The translations under genes and the position numbers were made by a program. From contig JAAHII010000001.1 in assembly GCA_010671905.1 (NCBI GenBank), forward strand, positions 4,526,001 to 4,590,000: a stretch of DNA of 64,000 nucleotides, in the 5' to 3' direction. Source of the DNA: Leptolyngbya sp. SIOISBB. GTDB taxonomy: Bacteria > Cyanobacteriota > Cyanobacteriia > Phormidesmidales > Phormidesmidaceae. The notes under the pieces were generated by a model. That model saw only the letters and a program-made list of their open reading frames with translations, was not told where the DNA came from and did no database searches. This document shows positions 55,256 to 63,789 of the stretch, piece after piece (within the stretch, counting starts at the first letter, position 1; every line of letters begins with the position of its first letter).

Positions 55256-56728
55256 GTGACGGCTACCCCCTTACGACCCACGGCTGACCCCATTGATTTG
55301 TTGACCGACGCGATCGCTTCCCTGGATCTGCCCGCTGATTGGGTGGGCATTCGCGCGACGCGAGAAGAAAGCGTGTCGCGATCGCAGCGAGACGGTAAGC
55401 CCGAGAGCAACCGGCGATCGCTGCAGCAGGGGGCCATGGTCGAAGTGCTCGTCGATGGTCAAATGGGGTATGCCGCGACCAATCGCCTGACTCTCGAAGG
55501 GCTTCAGCAAGCCGCTGCCCAAGCCTGCCAGCAAGCCCAGGCGGCAGTACCCTGGCGCATTCACGCCTTTTCGCCCGAGATTCGTCCTCAGGTGATGGGC
55601 GCTTATCAAACCTTTGTAGAAAGGCCCCTGAAGACGCTAACCACAGGCCATGCCCATGAGCTGCTGTCGCGGATTTGTCAGGGCCTCAAAGTTTCGGACA
55701 AAATTGTGCAGGCGAGTGCCAGCATCACCGCTAAAGAAATCGATACCTGGTTAGTCAGTAGCAGCGGCACCCAAGTCCACCAAAAATTTTCCTTCTTTAT
55801 CCCCAGCTTTGGGGCCACCGCACAGGATGGCCCGGTAGTGCAGACTCGCACCAATAATGGTCGCGGCCACGCCTATCAGGCCGGGTGGGAGTTTTTTGAT
55901 GTGGGTGACGAGCTGTGGGTCTCGGTCCAGCGCATTGGCGAGCAGGCCGTCGAGCTGCTGACCGCGCCAGAGTGTCCAGAGATGACCACGACACTCGTGC
56001 TGGCTCCCGACCAGATGATGCTGCAGATTCACGAAAGCATTGGTCACCCCCTGGAGCTCGATCGCATTTTGGGCGATGAGCGCAATTATGCGGGGGGCAG
56101 CTTTGTGAAACCGACGGATTTTGGGCAGTTGCAGTACGGTTCTGACCAGTTGAATGTGACCTTTGATCCCACGGTGGAGCAGGAGTTTGCCAGTTACGCC
56201 TTTGACGACACGGGCGCGGTGGCCGAGCGACAATATCTGATTCGCAATGGCGTCTTACAGCGGGGGCTGGGCAGCCATGAAAGTCAGGCTCGTCTGGGTG
56301 TGCCCGGTGTGGCCTGTGCCCGCGCGACGAATTGGGATCGTCCGCCCATCGATCGCATGGCGAATATTAATGTGGAACCCGGCGATCGCTCCTTTGGTCA
56401 AATCATTGGCTCGATTGAAGACGGCGTTTACATGGAGGCGAACCGTTCGTGGTCCATCGACGACCAGCGCTTCAAATTTCAGTTTGGTTGTGAATATGCC
56501 CGGCGTATCCGCAGCGGGGAGTTGGCTGAAACCGTGCGAAACCCCAACTATCGAGCCACAACGCCACAGTTTTGGGGCAGTTTAGCCCAGGTAGGCGATC
56601 GCAGCACCTGGCAGGTGTTTGGCACCCCATTCTGCGGCAAAGGGGAGCCCAACCAGATTATTCGGGTCGGGCATGGGGCACCCGTGTGCGCTTTCAACCA
56701 GATTGAAGTCTTTGGAGGAGCGGGCTAA
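55256..56728 (+). CDS. tldD: TldD-type metalloprotease subunit
   Basis: 490 aa from GTG 55256, seven bases after GGAAGGA. The zinc motif HESIGH (residues 259-264) fits the HExxxH of TldD, and the usual flanking LELDRILGDERNYAGGSF follows. Further family blocks are GTFV-like VKPTDFGQLQYGSDQLNVTFDP, RQYLIRNGVLQRGLGSHESQARLG (in pieces), NINVEPGD and CGKGEPNQIIRVGHGAPVCAFN (in pieces). TldD-TldE heterodimers degrade unfolded or leader-type peptides and mature some ribosomal peptides. It overlaps the start of its partner by one base (TAATG), which couples translation. No peptide-precursor gene is evident next to it, so a general role is likely. Confidence 0.93.
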   Translation: MTATPLRPTADPIDLLTDAIASLDLPADWVGIRATREESVSRSQRDGKPESNRRSLQQGAMVEVLVDGQMGYAATNRLTLEGLQQAAAQACQQAQAAVPWRIHAFSPEIRPQVMGAYQTFVERPLKTLTTGHAHELLSRICQGLKVSDKIVQASASITAKEIDTWLVSSSGTQVHQKFSFFIPSFGATAQDGPVVQTRTNNGRGHAYQAGWEFFDVGDELWVSVQRIGEQAVELLTAPECPEMTTTLVLAPDQMMLQIHESIGHPLELDRILGDERNYAGGSFVKPTDFGQLQYGSDQLNVTFDPTVEQEFASYAFDDTGAVAERQYLIRNGVLQRGLGSHESQARLGVPGVACARATNWDRPPIDRMANINVEPGDRSFGQIIGSIEDGVYMEANRSWSIDDQRFKFQFGCEYARRIRSGELAETVRNPNYRATTPQFWGSLAQVGDRSTWQVFGTPFCGKGEPNQIIRVGHGAPVCAFNQIEVFGGAG

Positions 56729-58059
56729 TGTCAACTTGGGAAATCACCTTTAACCAGCTCATAGACGCTCTGCTGCCACAGTTGGTGGATGGCGAATCGG
56801 TGACCGTCAGTTTGGTGGCCGAAATCAGCGAGTTCACCCGTTTTAACCACGGCAAGGTGCGACAAACGGGCAGCATCGAGAATGGCTCCCTGTCCGTGAC
56901 GCTGATGGCCAATGACCGGTCAGCGACGGAATCCATCACCTTCACCGGAGAAAAAGCCGCCGACTGGCCCTTGCTGATGGCCGCTCTTGCGACCTTGCGT
57001 GCCGAACTCCCCCAATTGCCTGAAGATCCTTACATTGTCTTGCCCGCAGGCGATGCCCACAGTCGCGAAGTGTATGACGGGGACTTGCTGGCCCTGGATG
57101 CGATCGCCCCCACGCTACTGGCTCCCATGGCAGGTTTGGATGCCGTTGGTCTGTATGCTGGGGGCCGTTCCGTTCGCGCCTATGCCGACTCCGCCGGACA
57201 GCGCCACTGGTTTGACACCGCCACCTTCACCCTGGACTACTCCCTATTCACCGCTGCCGGTCAAGCGGTCAAAGGCACCTATGCCGGACGCACCTGGGAT
57301 GACGCCGCCTACGCCGACACGTTAGCGGCTTCCAAAACCTTATTGGCGCAAATGTCTCAAACGCCGAAAAAGCTGGAACGGGGACAGTACCGCACCTATT
57401 TTGCCCCCGCTGCCGTTGCTGACCTGATGAGTATGTTGTCTTGGGGCGGCATTGGGGAAGCTTCGATTCGGCGGGGCGGCAGTGCCCTCGGCCCCTTACA
57501 GCGCGGCGACAAGACCCTGTCCCCCAAAGTGCATCTAACGGAAGACTTTGCACAAGGACAAGTCCCCCGCTTTAACCAATATGGGGAACTCGCCCCCTTA
57601 ACGCTGTCTTTGATTGAGGCCGGGCAGTTACAAAACACGCTCGTCAGTGCCCGCACCGCTAAAGAATATGGCATTCCTTCGACCTTTGCCGAGGGGGGAG
57701 AGTATTTGCGATCGCCCACCCTTGCCCCAGGCAACCTGGCCGAGAGCGATATTCTCGCCGCGCTGGATACCGGCTTGTACGTGTCGAATCTGCATTATCT
57801 GAACTGGAGCGATCGCCCCAATGGACGCATTACTGGCATGACTCGCTACGCCTGCTTTTGGGTTGAAAACGGCAAAATTATCGCCCCGATTGAGAATCTG
57901 CGATTCGACGAAAGTCTTTATAACTTTTGGGGGGAAAACTTGATCGATCTTACGCAAGCGATGCAACTCATCCCAGAAGTGGGCAGCTACGGTTTTCGCG
58001 ATTTAGGTGGCACCCTTGTCCCTGGTATGTTAGTGCAGGATTTTGCTTACACCCTCTGA
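56728..58059 (+). CDS. pmbA: TldE/PmbA-type partner subunit
   Basis: 443 aa, MSTWEITFNQLIDALLPQLVDG, with the PmbA/TldE pattern (FTRFNHGKVRQTGSIENGSLSVTL in pieces, VGLYAGGRSVRAYADSAGQRHWF, YRTYFAPAAVADLMSMLSWGGIGEAS in pieces, LYVSNLHYLNWSDRPNGRITGMTRYACFWVENGKIIAPIENLRFDESLYNFWG in pieces). It lacks the HExxxH of TldD, as expected for the non-catalytic partner that completes the active cavity. It is encoded directly after tldD with a one-base overlap. Confidence 0.93.
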   Translation: MSTWEITFNQLIDALLPQLVDGESVTVSLVAEISEFTRFNHGKVRQTGSIENGSLSVTLMANDRSATESITFTGEKAADWPLLMAALATLRAELPQLPEDPYIVLPAGDAHSREVYDGDLLALDAIAPTLLAPMAGLDAVGLYAGGRSVRAYADSAGQRHWFDTATFTLDYSLFTAAGQAVKGTYAGRTWDDAAYADTLAASKTLLAQMSQTPKKLERGQYRTYFAPAAVADLMSMLSWGGIGEASIRRGGSALGPLQRGDKTLSPKVHLTEDFAQGQVPRFNQYGELAPLTLSLIEAGQLQNTLVSARTAKEYGIPSTFAEGGEYLRSPTLAPGNLAESDILAALDTGLYVSNLHYLNWSDRPNGRITGMTRYACFWVENGKIIAPIENLRFDESLYNFWGENLIDLTQAMQLIPEVGSYGFRDLGGTLVPGMLVQDFAYTL

Positions 58060-58528
58060 GCAAACGGTATTTTTTGCAGCGAAAACGCAGCTATCAAATA
58101 GTTCTATTAGCCCAGTTGAATGGCTGCTTAAACCTCATTCCCCACATTTCGCAGGTTGAAAGACAGAAAAAGGTATTTTATCGGATACCCTGAAACACTT
58201 GCCGTGTAAGCATTTTACCATTTTGGGGATGTTCAATTCTTAACCGCTGAAAAGCAGACTCACATTGAAGCAGAGCTGCCGGCATCAACACCAGTAACGC
58301 TGACCGTTTAGTCCGACCTGTCGACCGCGATCGCGCTTAGAAAACCCAACCAGCGTTCATCAAGACAAGCAAATTGATGCAGAATGCAGCGAACCCAAGA
58401 TGACTCCATTCCAGCTCCTATTGCTGAAAGCCTTATTGAACAAGCCTTTGAAAATCGTGCGGTTTGGTGAGAGGACCTGCGAAATGTCGGCAGAAGGGGT
58501 GAGGTGAGATTTTTCCGATCAGGCATAT
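58060..58528. other. Gene-free region after pmbA
   Basis: About 470 bp between the pmbA stop and a dispersed repeat. Small open frames on the minus strand have no RBS, family feature or neighbour support. I see no clear terminator hairpin directly after pmbA. Confidence 0.4.
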
Positions 58529-58625
58529 AGCAAGCCGCAGTCTGATTAGGTTACCCTGGACGGCTGAAACCACTTGCTGCAGAGCATTCCGCATTCCGAC
58601 CTCCGCATTCCGCATTCCGCTATAA
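58529..58625. repeat. Dispersed repeat with CATTCCG heptamers, copy 2
   Basis: A diverged copy of 30565-30667: GCATTCCG CATTCCG ACCTCCG CATTCCG CATTCCG in seven-base register, followed by CTATAA, and a left part with CCGCAG, GATTAGGT and CCCTGGA. The order of parts and strand are the same as in copy 1. Confidence 0.6.
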
Positions 58626-58723
58626 CTCCAGTTTTTAAATTAGATGCGGTTTGATCAGTTTCAACACTTGCCTTGAGTGGCAGTAAGCGGTGACTTAGGG
58701 AGTGCTTTTTCAGCTGTTCTCTA

Positions 58724-58754
58724 AGTTGTCGCCATGATTGCCATGGCGACAACT
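58724..58754. other. Perfect 13-bp hairpin
   Basis: AGTTGTCGCCATG (58724-58736) and CATGGCGACAACT (58742-58754) pair exactly around the 5-nt loop ATTGC. There is no U-tract on either side, so it is not a standard terminator. It may be a transposon end, a REP-type palindrome or a regulatory hairpin in the region between pmbA and phnC. Confidence 0.5.
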
Positions 58755-58798
58755 CGACGGTTCGTATCAGGTTACTCGCTTACTCAAAGTTATACCTT

Positions 58799-58828
58799 CT
58801 TAAACCAAACTTTATACAACGTTAATTT
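58799..58828 (+). promoter_or_regulatory. Candidate Pho box upstream of phnC
   Basis: Three 8-bp imperfect direct units at 11-bp period: CTTAAACC (58799-58806), CTTTATAC (58810-58817), GTTAATTT (58821-58828). Cyanobacterial PhoB/SphR boxes are tandem 8-mers near YTTAAYYW with 3-bp spacers, so the layout fits although the second and third units are degenerate. It is about 150 bp upstream of phnC. Phosphate-starvation control of a phosphonate importer is expected. Confidence 0.5.
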
Positions 58829-58980
58829 TGCGTGCACCTACTCTTAAGTCCCTACCGGCAAAATACTTAAGAACTTTGTTGTGATGGCTTAAAAACAGAG
58901 GTCTAGACCTTTTTGTTGTCTTTATGCAAAAGGGAAAACAGCGAAGTTGGTGAGTGAAATTTCGTTATCTTGGGAGCACT

Positions 58981-59823
58981 ATGCGACCAGTCTCACAAAT
59001 TTTCATGGATACCACGTCTACCCAGTCTGCTGTTTATGTGAATCAGTTGTCCAAGTCTTTTAAAGGTCAACTGGCGCTCAGAAATGTAGCCCTGGGGGTA
59101 GATGCCGGTGAGCGGATTGCTTTGGTGGGGGCATCGGGCTCTGGGAAATCAACGCTCTTGCGCAATATGAATGCTTTACAACTGGCTGACCAAGGAGTTG
59201 TGGAAATTTTTGGCAGTCCTTTGCAAATTGATGGCAAGCTGCATTCTAAGGCGCGCCAGTTGCGCAGCCGGATCGGGTTCATTTTTCAGCAATTTAATTT
59301 GGTCAATCGCTTGACCGTGCTGGAAAACGTCATGGTCGGCAATTTGTCTAAGGTGTCTCTGGGACGTTCCCTCTGTCACGCTTTTTCGAAGGCGGAAAAG
59401 ACCCGAGCGCTATCGGCTTTAGAGCGTGTTGGTATTTTAGAGCAGGCCTATAAGCGGGCCTCGTCGCTCTCGGGAGGGCAACAGCAGCGGGTGGCGATCG
59501 CCCGCTGTTTGATGCAAGGAGCGCAAATCATCCTAGCAGATGAACCGATCGCGTCCCTTGATCCAGAATCTGCCCGCAAGGTGATGGAGTTGCTCGTCCG
59601 TCTCAATGAGGATGAGGGTATTACCGTCATCACTTCATTGCATCAGGTCCAGATGGTCCGACGTTACTTCAATCGAGCCGTGGCGCTGCGCGATGGCATC
59701 GTGCGATTTGATGGGGGCACTCAAGATTTGAATGACCACCAACTCAATGAAATTTATGGCTCAGCGGCTGAGGAATTGGTGCTGAGCGGTCACGCTGAAA
59801 TCTTTTCTGCTTCCCAAGTGTAA
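58981..59823 (+). CDS. phnC: Phosphonate ABC transporter ATP-binding protein PhnC
   Basis: 280 aa from ATG 58981, four bases after GGGAG; an upstream ATG at 58954 and a downstream one at 59005 are alternatives. ABC motifs are GASGSGKST (Walker A), the Q-loop FIFQQFNLVNRLTVLENVMVGN, the signature SSLSGGQQQRVAIARC, Walker B IILADEPIASLDP and the switch His in VITSLHQVQ. The sequence around NLVNRLTVLENV is characteristic of PhnC. It energises uptake with PhnD and PhnE. First gene of a plus-strand run of at least six genes. Confidence 0.93.
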   Translation: MRPVSQIFMDTTSTQSAVYVNQLSKSFKGQLALRNVALGVDAGERIALVGASGSGKSTLLRNMNALQLADQGVVEIFGSPLQIDGKLHSKARQLRSRIGFIFQQFNLVNRLTVLENVMVGNLSKVSLGRSLCHAFSKAEKTRALSALERVGILEQAYKRASSLSGGQQQRVAIARCLMQGAQIILADEPIASLDPESARKVMELLVRLNEDEGITVITSLHQVQMVRRYFNRAVALRDGIVRFDGGTQDLNDHQLNEIYGSAAEELVLSGHAEIFSASQV

Positions 59824-59937
59824 GGTCTGCCAGGATGGCGCGATCGCCCATGATTGCTGCTTGACCCATGGCAACCCGGTTGCCGGGGTTTGCGGTGTTT
59901 GTCTTCCTTGATGATGTTGTTAATCTGAGAGTTTGTC

Positions 59938-61005
59938 ATGTCAACTTCTATGTTCACAAAATGCTCTGCCCGCCTCATGTCTGCCTTGGTCGGCACGGCC
60001 CTGATTGCTAGCTGTAGCAGTGCTCCCACTACCCCTGAAACCTCTGAGGTTGGGGCGGACGACGCGACCGCTGACGCCACGGAAGGAGCCGCCTGTGCCC
60101 CTGAACTCGCTGAAATTGACTTTGGCATCATTTCCACTGAATCTCAAGAAAACTTGCAGGAACTGTGGGAGCCCTTCTTGGCCGCTATGTCAGAAGAAAT
60201 GGGGCGTCCGGTGAATGGCTTCTATGCCACCGATTATGCCGGTGTGATCGAAGCCATGGGTGCAGGCAAAATTCAAATTGCCTGGTACGGTGGCAAGTCT
60301 TACATCGAAGCAGCTAAGCGCTCTGGTGCTGAAGCTTTTGCGCAAACAGTGGCGAGCGATGGTTCTAAGGGCTACTATGCGCACCTCATTACGAATAAAG
60401 CCAACCCGATCGTTGCCGATATTGACGTGGCAGCGGGTGACGGTGATCAGTATGTCCTCGATAATGCTGGCGATCTAACCTTTGCGTTCAACGACCCCAA
60501 CTCGACCTCTGGCTTCTTGGTGCCTAGCTATTATGTCTTTGCTCAGAATGGCGTGAATCCGAATGAGGCCTTCAGTGAACTCGTCTTTTCGGGGAGTCAT
60601 GAAGCCACTGCTCAAGCGGTTGCTAACGATCAGGTAGATGTGGCGACCAACAACAGCGAATCGATGGCTCGCCTGCAGCAAACCGATGCTGAGGCCTTTG
60701 AGCAGGTGCAGATTATCTGGACATCGCCGCTAATTCCGAGCGACCCGATTGCTTACCAGTCTGATATCCCGGACTGCTTGAAAGCGGAGTTCGAAGACTT
60801 CTTCCATAATATGGAGGACGAAACGGTCTTAGGCCCCCTTGACTGGGCTGGCTTTGACCCCGCTGGCGATGTTGATTGGAACCCTATCCGAGAATTGGAT
60901 ATCGCTAGACAGATGGAAGAAATCAAGAATGACGCAGCCATCAGTGATGCTGATAAGACTACCCAGCTAGAAGAGTTGGAAAAACAACTCGCAGAGCTGC
61001 AGTAG
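59938..61005 (+). CDS. phnD: Phosphonate/phosphite-type periplasmic binding lipoprotein PhnD
   Basis: 355 aa. The lipoprotein signal is MSALVGTALIASC with the acceptor Cys26, so it should be anchored to the inner membrane. The family core is FGIISTESQENLQELWEPFLAAMSEEMGRPVNGFYATDYAGVIEAMGAGKIQIAWYGGKSYIEAA (in pieces), GYYAHLITNKANPI, LTFAFNDPNSTSGFLVPSYYVF (in pieces) and VDVATNNSESM. YGGKSY and NDPNSTSG are typical ligand-loop segments. A charged coiled tail closes it (DKTTQLEELEKQLAELQ). The sequence alone does not tell which phosphonate, or phosphite, is bound. Confidence 0.92.
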   Translation: MSTSMFTKCSARLMSALVGTALIASCSSAPTTPETSEVGADDATADATEGAACAPELAEIDFGIISTESQENLQELWEPFLAAMSEEMGRPVNGFYATDYAGVIEAMGAGKIQIAWYGGKSYIEAAKRSGAEAFAQTVASDGSKGYYAHLITNKANPIVADIDVAAGDGDQYVLDNAGDLTFAFNDPNSTSGFLVPSYYVFAQNGVNPNEAFSELVFSGSHEATAQAVANDQVDVATNNSESMARLQQTDAEAFEQVQIIWTSPLIPSDPIAYQSDIPDCLKAEFEDFFHNMEDETVLGPLDWAGFDPAGDVDWNPIRELDIARQMEEIKNDAAISDADKTTQLEELEKQLAELQ

Positions 61006-61029
61006 ACTGCTAGCTACGATGAACGACTG

Positions 61030-61059
61030 GCTGGGGAGAGCGTGCTTGCCCTCCCCAGC
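61030..61059 (+). terminator. Hairpin between phnD and phnE
   Basis: GCTGGGGAG (61030-61038) pairs perfectly with CTCCCCAGC (61051-61059), loop 12 nt, 25 bp after the phnD stop. Only a weak T-rich stretch follows. It may stabilise the phnD message and lower read-through into phnE, giving more binding protein than permease. Confidence 0.5.
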
Positions 61060-61100
61060 ATTCAATAATTTGTTGCCAGCTTTGCTTACCCAACTCCGCT

Positions 61101-61943
61101 ATGCAAAATACTCAACCCTTGCGCTCCCTTGACTCTCTGAATGCTCCACCGTCTCCGGCAGTGCAGCAAGTATTGGCAAAAGAAAAATCATTTTGGACGA
61201 TCTGGAGCATTGGCGGGTTAATATTCGCGATCGCTGTGCTGATCTATTCGGGCATCTTGAGTGACCTGAGCTTTGTCGAGCTCATTGAGGGTGTGGGCGC
61301 GATGGCTAATTTGGTGGGTAAATTTTTCCCGCCCGATTTCACCCGCTGGTGGGTTTATTTCCAAGCCACCATTGAAACGATTGCGATGGGAATTTGGGGC
61401 ACCTTGCTGGCGGTATTTGTTGCCGTGCCGCTCTCCATTCTGGCGTCTGAAAACGTCTGCCCGAACTGGATTGTGTTTCCTGTGCGACGATTGCTGGATG
61501 CGATGCGAGCGATTAATGAACTGGTGTTTGCTCTGATTTTCATCGTCGCTGTCGGTCTCGGGCCGTTTGCTGGCGTCTTGGCCCTGTTTGTCCACACGAC
61601 AGGTACCCTGGGCAAACTCTTTTCGGAAGCGATCGAAGCCATCGATCCAGGTCCGGTAGAGGGCATTCGGGCAACGGGTGCGAGTAAGGTTCAGGAAGTT
61701 GTCTTTGGCGTCATTCCTCAAGTAATTCCGCTGTGGACGTCGTTTACGCTCTATCGCTTTGAGTCGAATGTGCGATCGGCTTCGGTGTTAGGCATTGTGG
61801 GGGCTGGCGGTATTGGCGTCGCCTTGGTCCAAAACTTTCGAGCTTTCAACTATCAAAATGTGTGCGCCATCTTGATCATTTTGGTGGTGACAGTGTCGTT
61901 GATTGATACGATTTCTGCCCGCATTCGCAATAGTCTAGTGTAA
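61101..61943 (+). CDS. phnE: Phosphonate ABC transporter permease PhnE
   Basis: 280 aa with about six membrane helices (first FWTIWSIGGLIFAIAVLIYSG in pieces, then LAVFVAVPLSILAS, LVFALIFIVAVGLGPFAGVLALFV in pieces, and a last VCAILIILVVTVSLIDTI). The EAA-type coupling loop is FSEAIEAIDPGPVEGIRATGASKVQEVVFGVIPQ (in pieces), and SASVLGIVGAGGIG is the usual PhnE end motif. It forms the channel for PhnC and PhnD and is encoded downstream of them. Confidence 0.93.
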   Translation: MQNTQPLRSLDSLNAPPSPAVQQVLAKEKSFWTIWSIGGLIFAIAVLIYSGILSDLSFVELIEGVGAMANLVGKFFPPDFTRWWVYFQATIETIAMGIWGTLLAVFVAVPLSILASENVCPNWIVFPVRRLLDAMRAINELVFALIFIVAVGLGPFAGVLALFVHTTGTLGKLFSEAIEAIDPGPVEGIRATGASKVQEVVFGVIPQVIPLWTSFTLYRFESNVRSASVLGIVGAGGIGVALVQNFRAFNYQNVCAILIILVVTVSLIDTISARIRNSLV

Positions 61944-61966
61944 ATCTGATTTGGAGCGTTGCTGGC

Positions 61967-62332
61967 ATGGGTTGTGAAGGGGTGCTGTTGCTTTTATTGG
62001 GGCTGGGAGTTGGCACTCTGAGTGGACTCATCGGCATTGGTGGTGGCGTGCTGATTACGCCCGCTCTCGTCTATTTATTTGGCTTTTCTCAGCACTATGC
62101 CCAGGGCACAACTTTGGCTCTGTTGGTGCCGCCGATTGGTCTACTCGGAGCTTGGACGTATTTTCAACAGGGTTATGTGGATATTCGGGCGGCGATTTTA
62201 ATCTGTCTCGGATTTGTGTTTGGCGGTCTCATTGGCGCTAAATTTGCCGTCGATTTGCCCGAACAGTTTTTGCGTCAGGTGTTTGGCACGGCCATGATTT
62301 TGTTAGGCATCAAAATGGTGATTCCCCAATAG
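61967..62332 (+). CDS. Half-size TauE/SafE-family membrane permease
   Basis: 121 aa with four hydrophobic helices. The family's opening motif is GLGVGTLSGLIGIGGGVLITPALVYLFGFSQHYAQGTTLALLVPPIG (in pieces), then FGGLIGAKFAVDLPEQFLRQVFGTAMILLGIKMV (in pieces). Typical TauE/SafE proteins are about twice as long and made of two such halves; a single half would have to work as a dimer. It starts 23 bp after phnE, in the same operon. The family moves sulfonates, sulfite or other organic anions, so export of a phosphonate-degradation product is a possible role. Confidence 0.85.
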   Translation: MGCEGVLLLLLGLGVGTLSGLIGIGGGVLITPALVYLFGFSQHYAQGTTLALLVPPIGLLGAWTYFQQGYVDIRAAILICLGFVFGGLIGAKFAVDLPEQFLRQVFGTAMILLGIKMVIPQ

Positions 62333-62519
62333 ATGTCGTTAGAGGCGGGCGCACAGGGTGGCCAAGCAGGATGGGGTTGATGCGATAGGTCCGAATAGTG
62401 ATTCTGAATAGTGATAAAGATGTCTCGTGAGATGTCTAGACAAATTTCAAGAGCCTAATTAGGCGACGATTTCAGCATTAGCGTTTGATGTAGGACAACA
62501 GCCGGGACGGAATTTAAAC

Positions 62520-63656
62520 ATGGCGGAACAGGTTTACACCAATTATCGTTTGCAGCTGTGCGATCAAGAGTTGATCGGCACGTTGACTGTGAATGAGGGG
62601 CAAATTGTCGATATTCAACCGGGGACCGTGGCCCATGGTCATGACGGTGAAGGGCAATACTTAATGCCCGGTCTGGTAGAACTGCACACCGACAATTTTG
62701 AACAGCGGATGTCGCCGCGGCCCAAAGTGCGGTGGCCCATGGAAATGGCGGCGGTTTATCACGATCGCGACTTGGCGGCAGCGGGCATTACGACGGTCTG
62801 TGATGCGATCGCGGTTGGCGACATTACGCCTGACTCGATGCGGATGACCCAGTTTGACCCGATGATTCAGTCCATTTACCAGGGGCGTCAGGCTGGGCGA
62901 CTCGTGGTGGATCATTATCTGCACCTGCGTTGCGAGTTGGGCTACGACAAAGTTCATGAGGTGACGGCGACCTATGCCGAGCATCCCCTACTACGGCTGA
63001 TTTCCTTGATGGATCACACGCCAGGGCAGCGACAGTTTGCCAAAATCGATAAATATAAGGAGTATTACCAGGGCAAACATGGTGTGACCGAAGAGCAAAT
63101 GGAAGGCTTCATTCGCGATCGCCTTGAGGCCCAACAGCGCCATGCCGAAGAAAACCGCCACAATCTAGTGGAGCTTGCGCGATCGCACCAAGTTTGTCTC
63201 GCGAGCCATGATGACGCCACTGTTGAGCATGTGCAAATGGCCATCGAAGAAGGGGCCCATATTTCAGAATTTCCCACAACGTTAGATGCTGCTAAGGAAG
63301 CTCATGCCCATGGCCTCCAGGTATTGATGGGGTCACCGAACTTAATTCTGGGGGGTTCTCATTCCGGCAACGTGTCCGCAATGGAACTGATTGCGCACGG
63401 GCTAGTCGATGTCATTTCCTCCGACTATGTGCCCCAGAGTTTGGTGCAGGCCATGTTTTTGATTGCTGACCAGCAAAGTTTGCCGTTGAACCAAGTGATG
63501 AAGCTATTCACGCTGAATCCGGCTGAGGCGATTGGGCTAGCCAGCGATCGCGGCAGTTTAGAAGTCGGTAAGCGAGCTGATTTCATTACCCTGCATCACG
63601 ACGGTGTGGCCCCTCGCCTCACGGGGGTGTTTAGCCAGGGTCAACGTATTGCCTAA
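62520..63656 (+). CDS. phnM: PhnM-type phosphonate metabolism amidohydrolase
   Basis: 378 aa. Metal ligands of the amidohydrolase fold are HTDNFE (His56, Asp58), HLRCE, HDDATVEHV and a closing Asp in DVISSDYVPQS. The block LYMPGLVELHTDN-like (QYLMPGLVELHTDNFEQR) and FPTTLDAAKEAHAHGLQVLMGSPNLILGGSHSGNVSA (in pieces) are the PhnM signature. In C-P lyase pathways PhnM removes diphosphate from ribose methylphosphonate triphosphate. None of the other C-P lyase genes (phnG-L) precede it here; they may follow beyond the window or be absent. A 187-bp gap with no gene separates it from the TauE-like gene. Confidence 0.9.
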   Translation: MAEQVYTNYRLQLCDQELIGTLTVNEGQIVDIQPGTVAHGHDGEGQYLMPGLVELHTDNFEQRMSPRPKVRWPMEMAAVYHDRDLAAAGITTVCDAIAVGDITPDSMRMTQFDPMIQSIYQGRQAGRLVVDHYLHLRCELGYDKVHEVTATYAEHPLLRLISLMDHTPGQRQFAKIDKYKEYYQGKHGVTEEQMEGFIRDRLEAQQRHAEENRHNLVELARSHQVCLASHDDATVEHVQMAIEEGAHISEFPTTLDAAKEAHAHGLQVLMGSPNLILGGSHSGNVSAMELIAHGLVDVISSDYVPQSLVQAMFLIADQQSLPLNQVMKLFTLNPAEAIGLASDRGSLEVGKRADFITLHHDGVAPRLTGVFSQGQRIA

Positions 63657-63721
63657 GCCCAGTCCCTAAGGAGCGAGGATTATATAAATTCCGCTATGTG
63701 CCTTGGTTCAAAGAGATCACA

Positions 63722-63743
63722 TTTCCCCTCCGAGGAGGGGAAA
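63722..63743. other. Perfect 10-bp hairpin between phnM and the HD gene
   Basis: TTTCCCCTCC (63722-63731) and GGAGGGGAAA (63734-63743) pair exactly with only GA between them, so the terminal pairs must open to form a loop. It is followed by A-rich DNA and could act as an attenuator or mRNA end between phnM and the next gene. A cruciform or REP-type element is an alternative. Confidence 0.5.
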
Positions 63744-63789
63744 ACCCGGCAGACTATTAAATTCCTGATTCTCAGCCCCCTAATTGCCA

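Noticed and set aside
55751-56233. 160-aa minus-strand open frame
   Set aside because: Antisense to tldD.
58308-58752. Short minus-strand open frames in the pmbA-phnC gap
   Set aside because: They overlap a dispersed repeat and a hairpin, and lack RBS, family match and neighbours.
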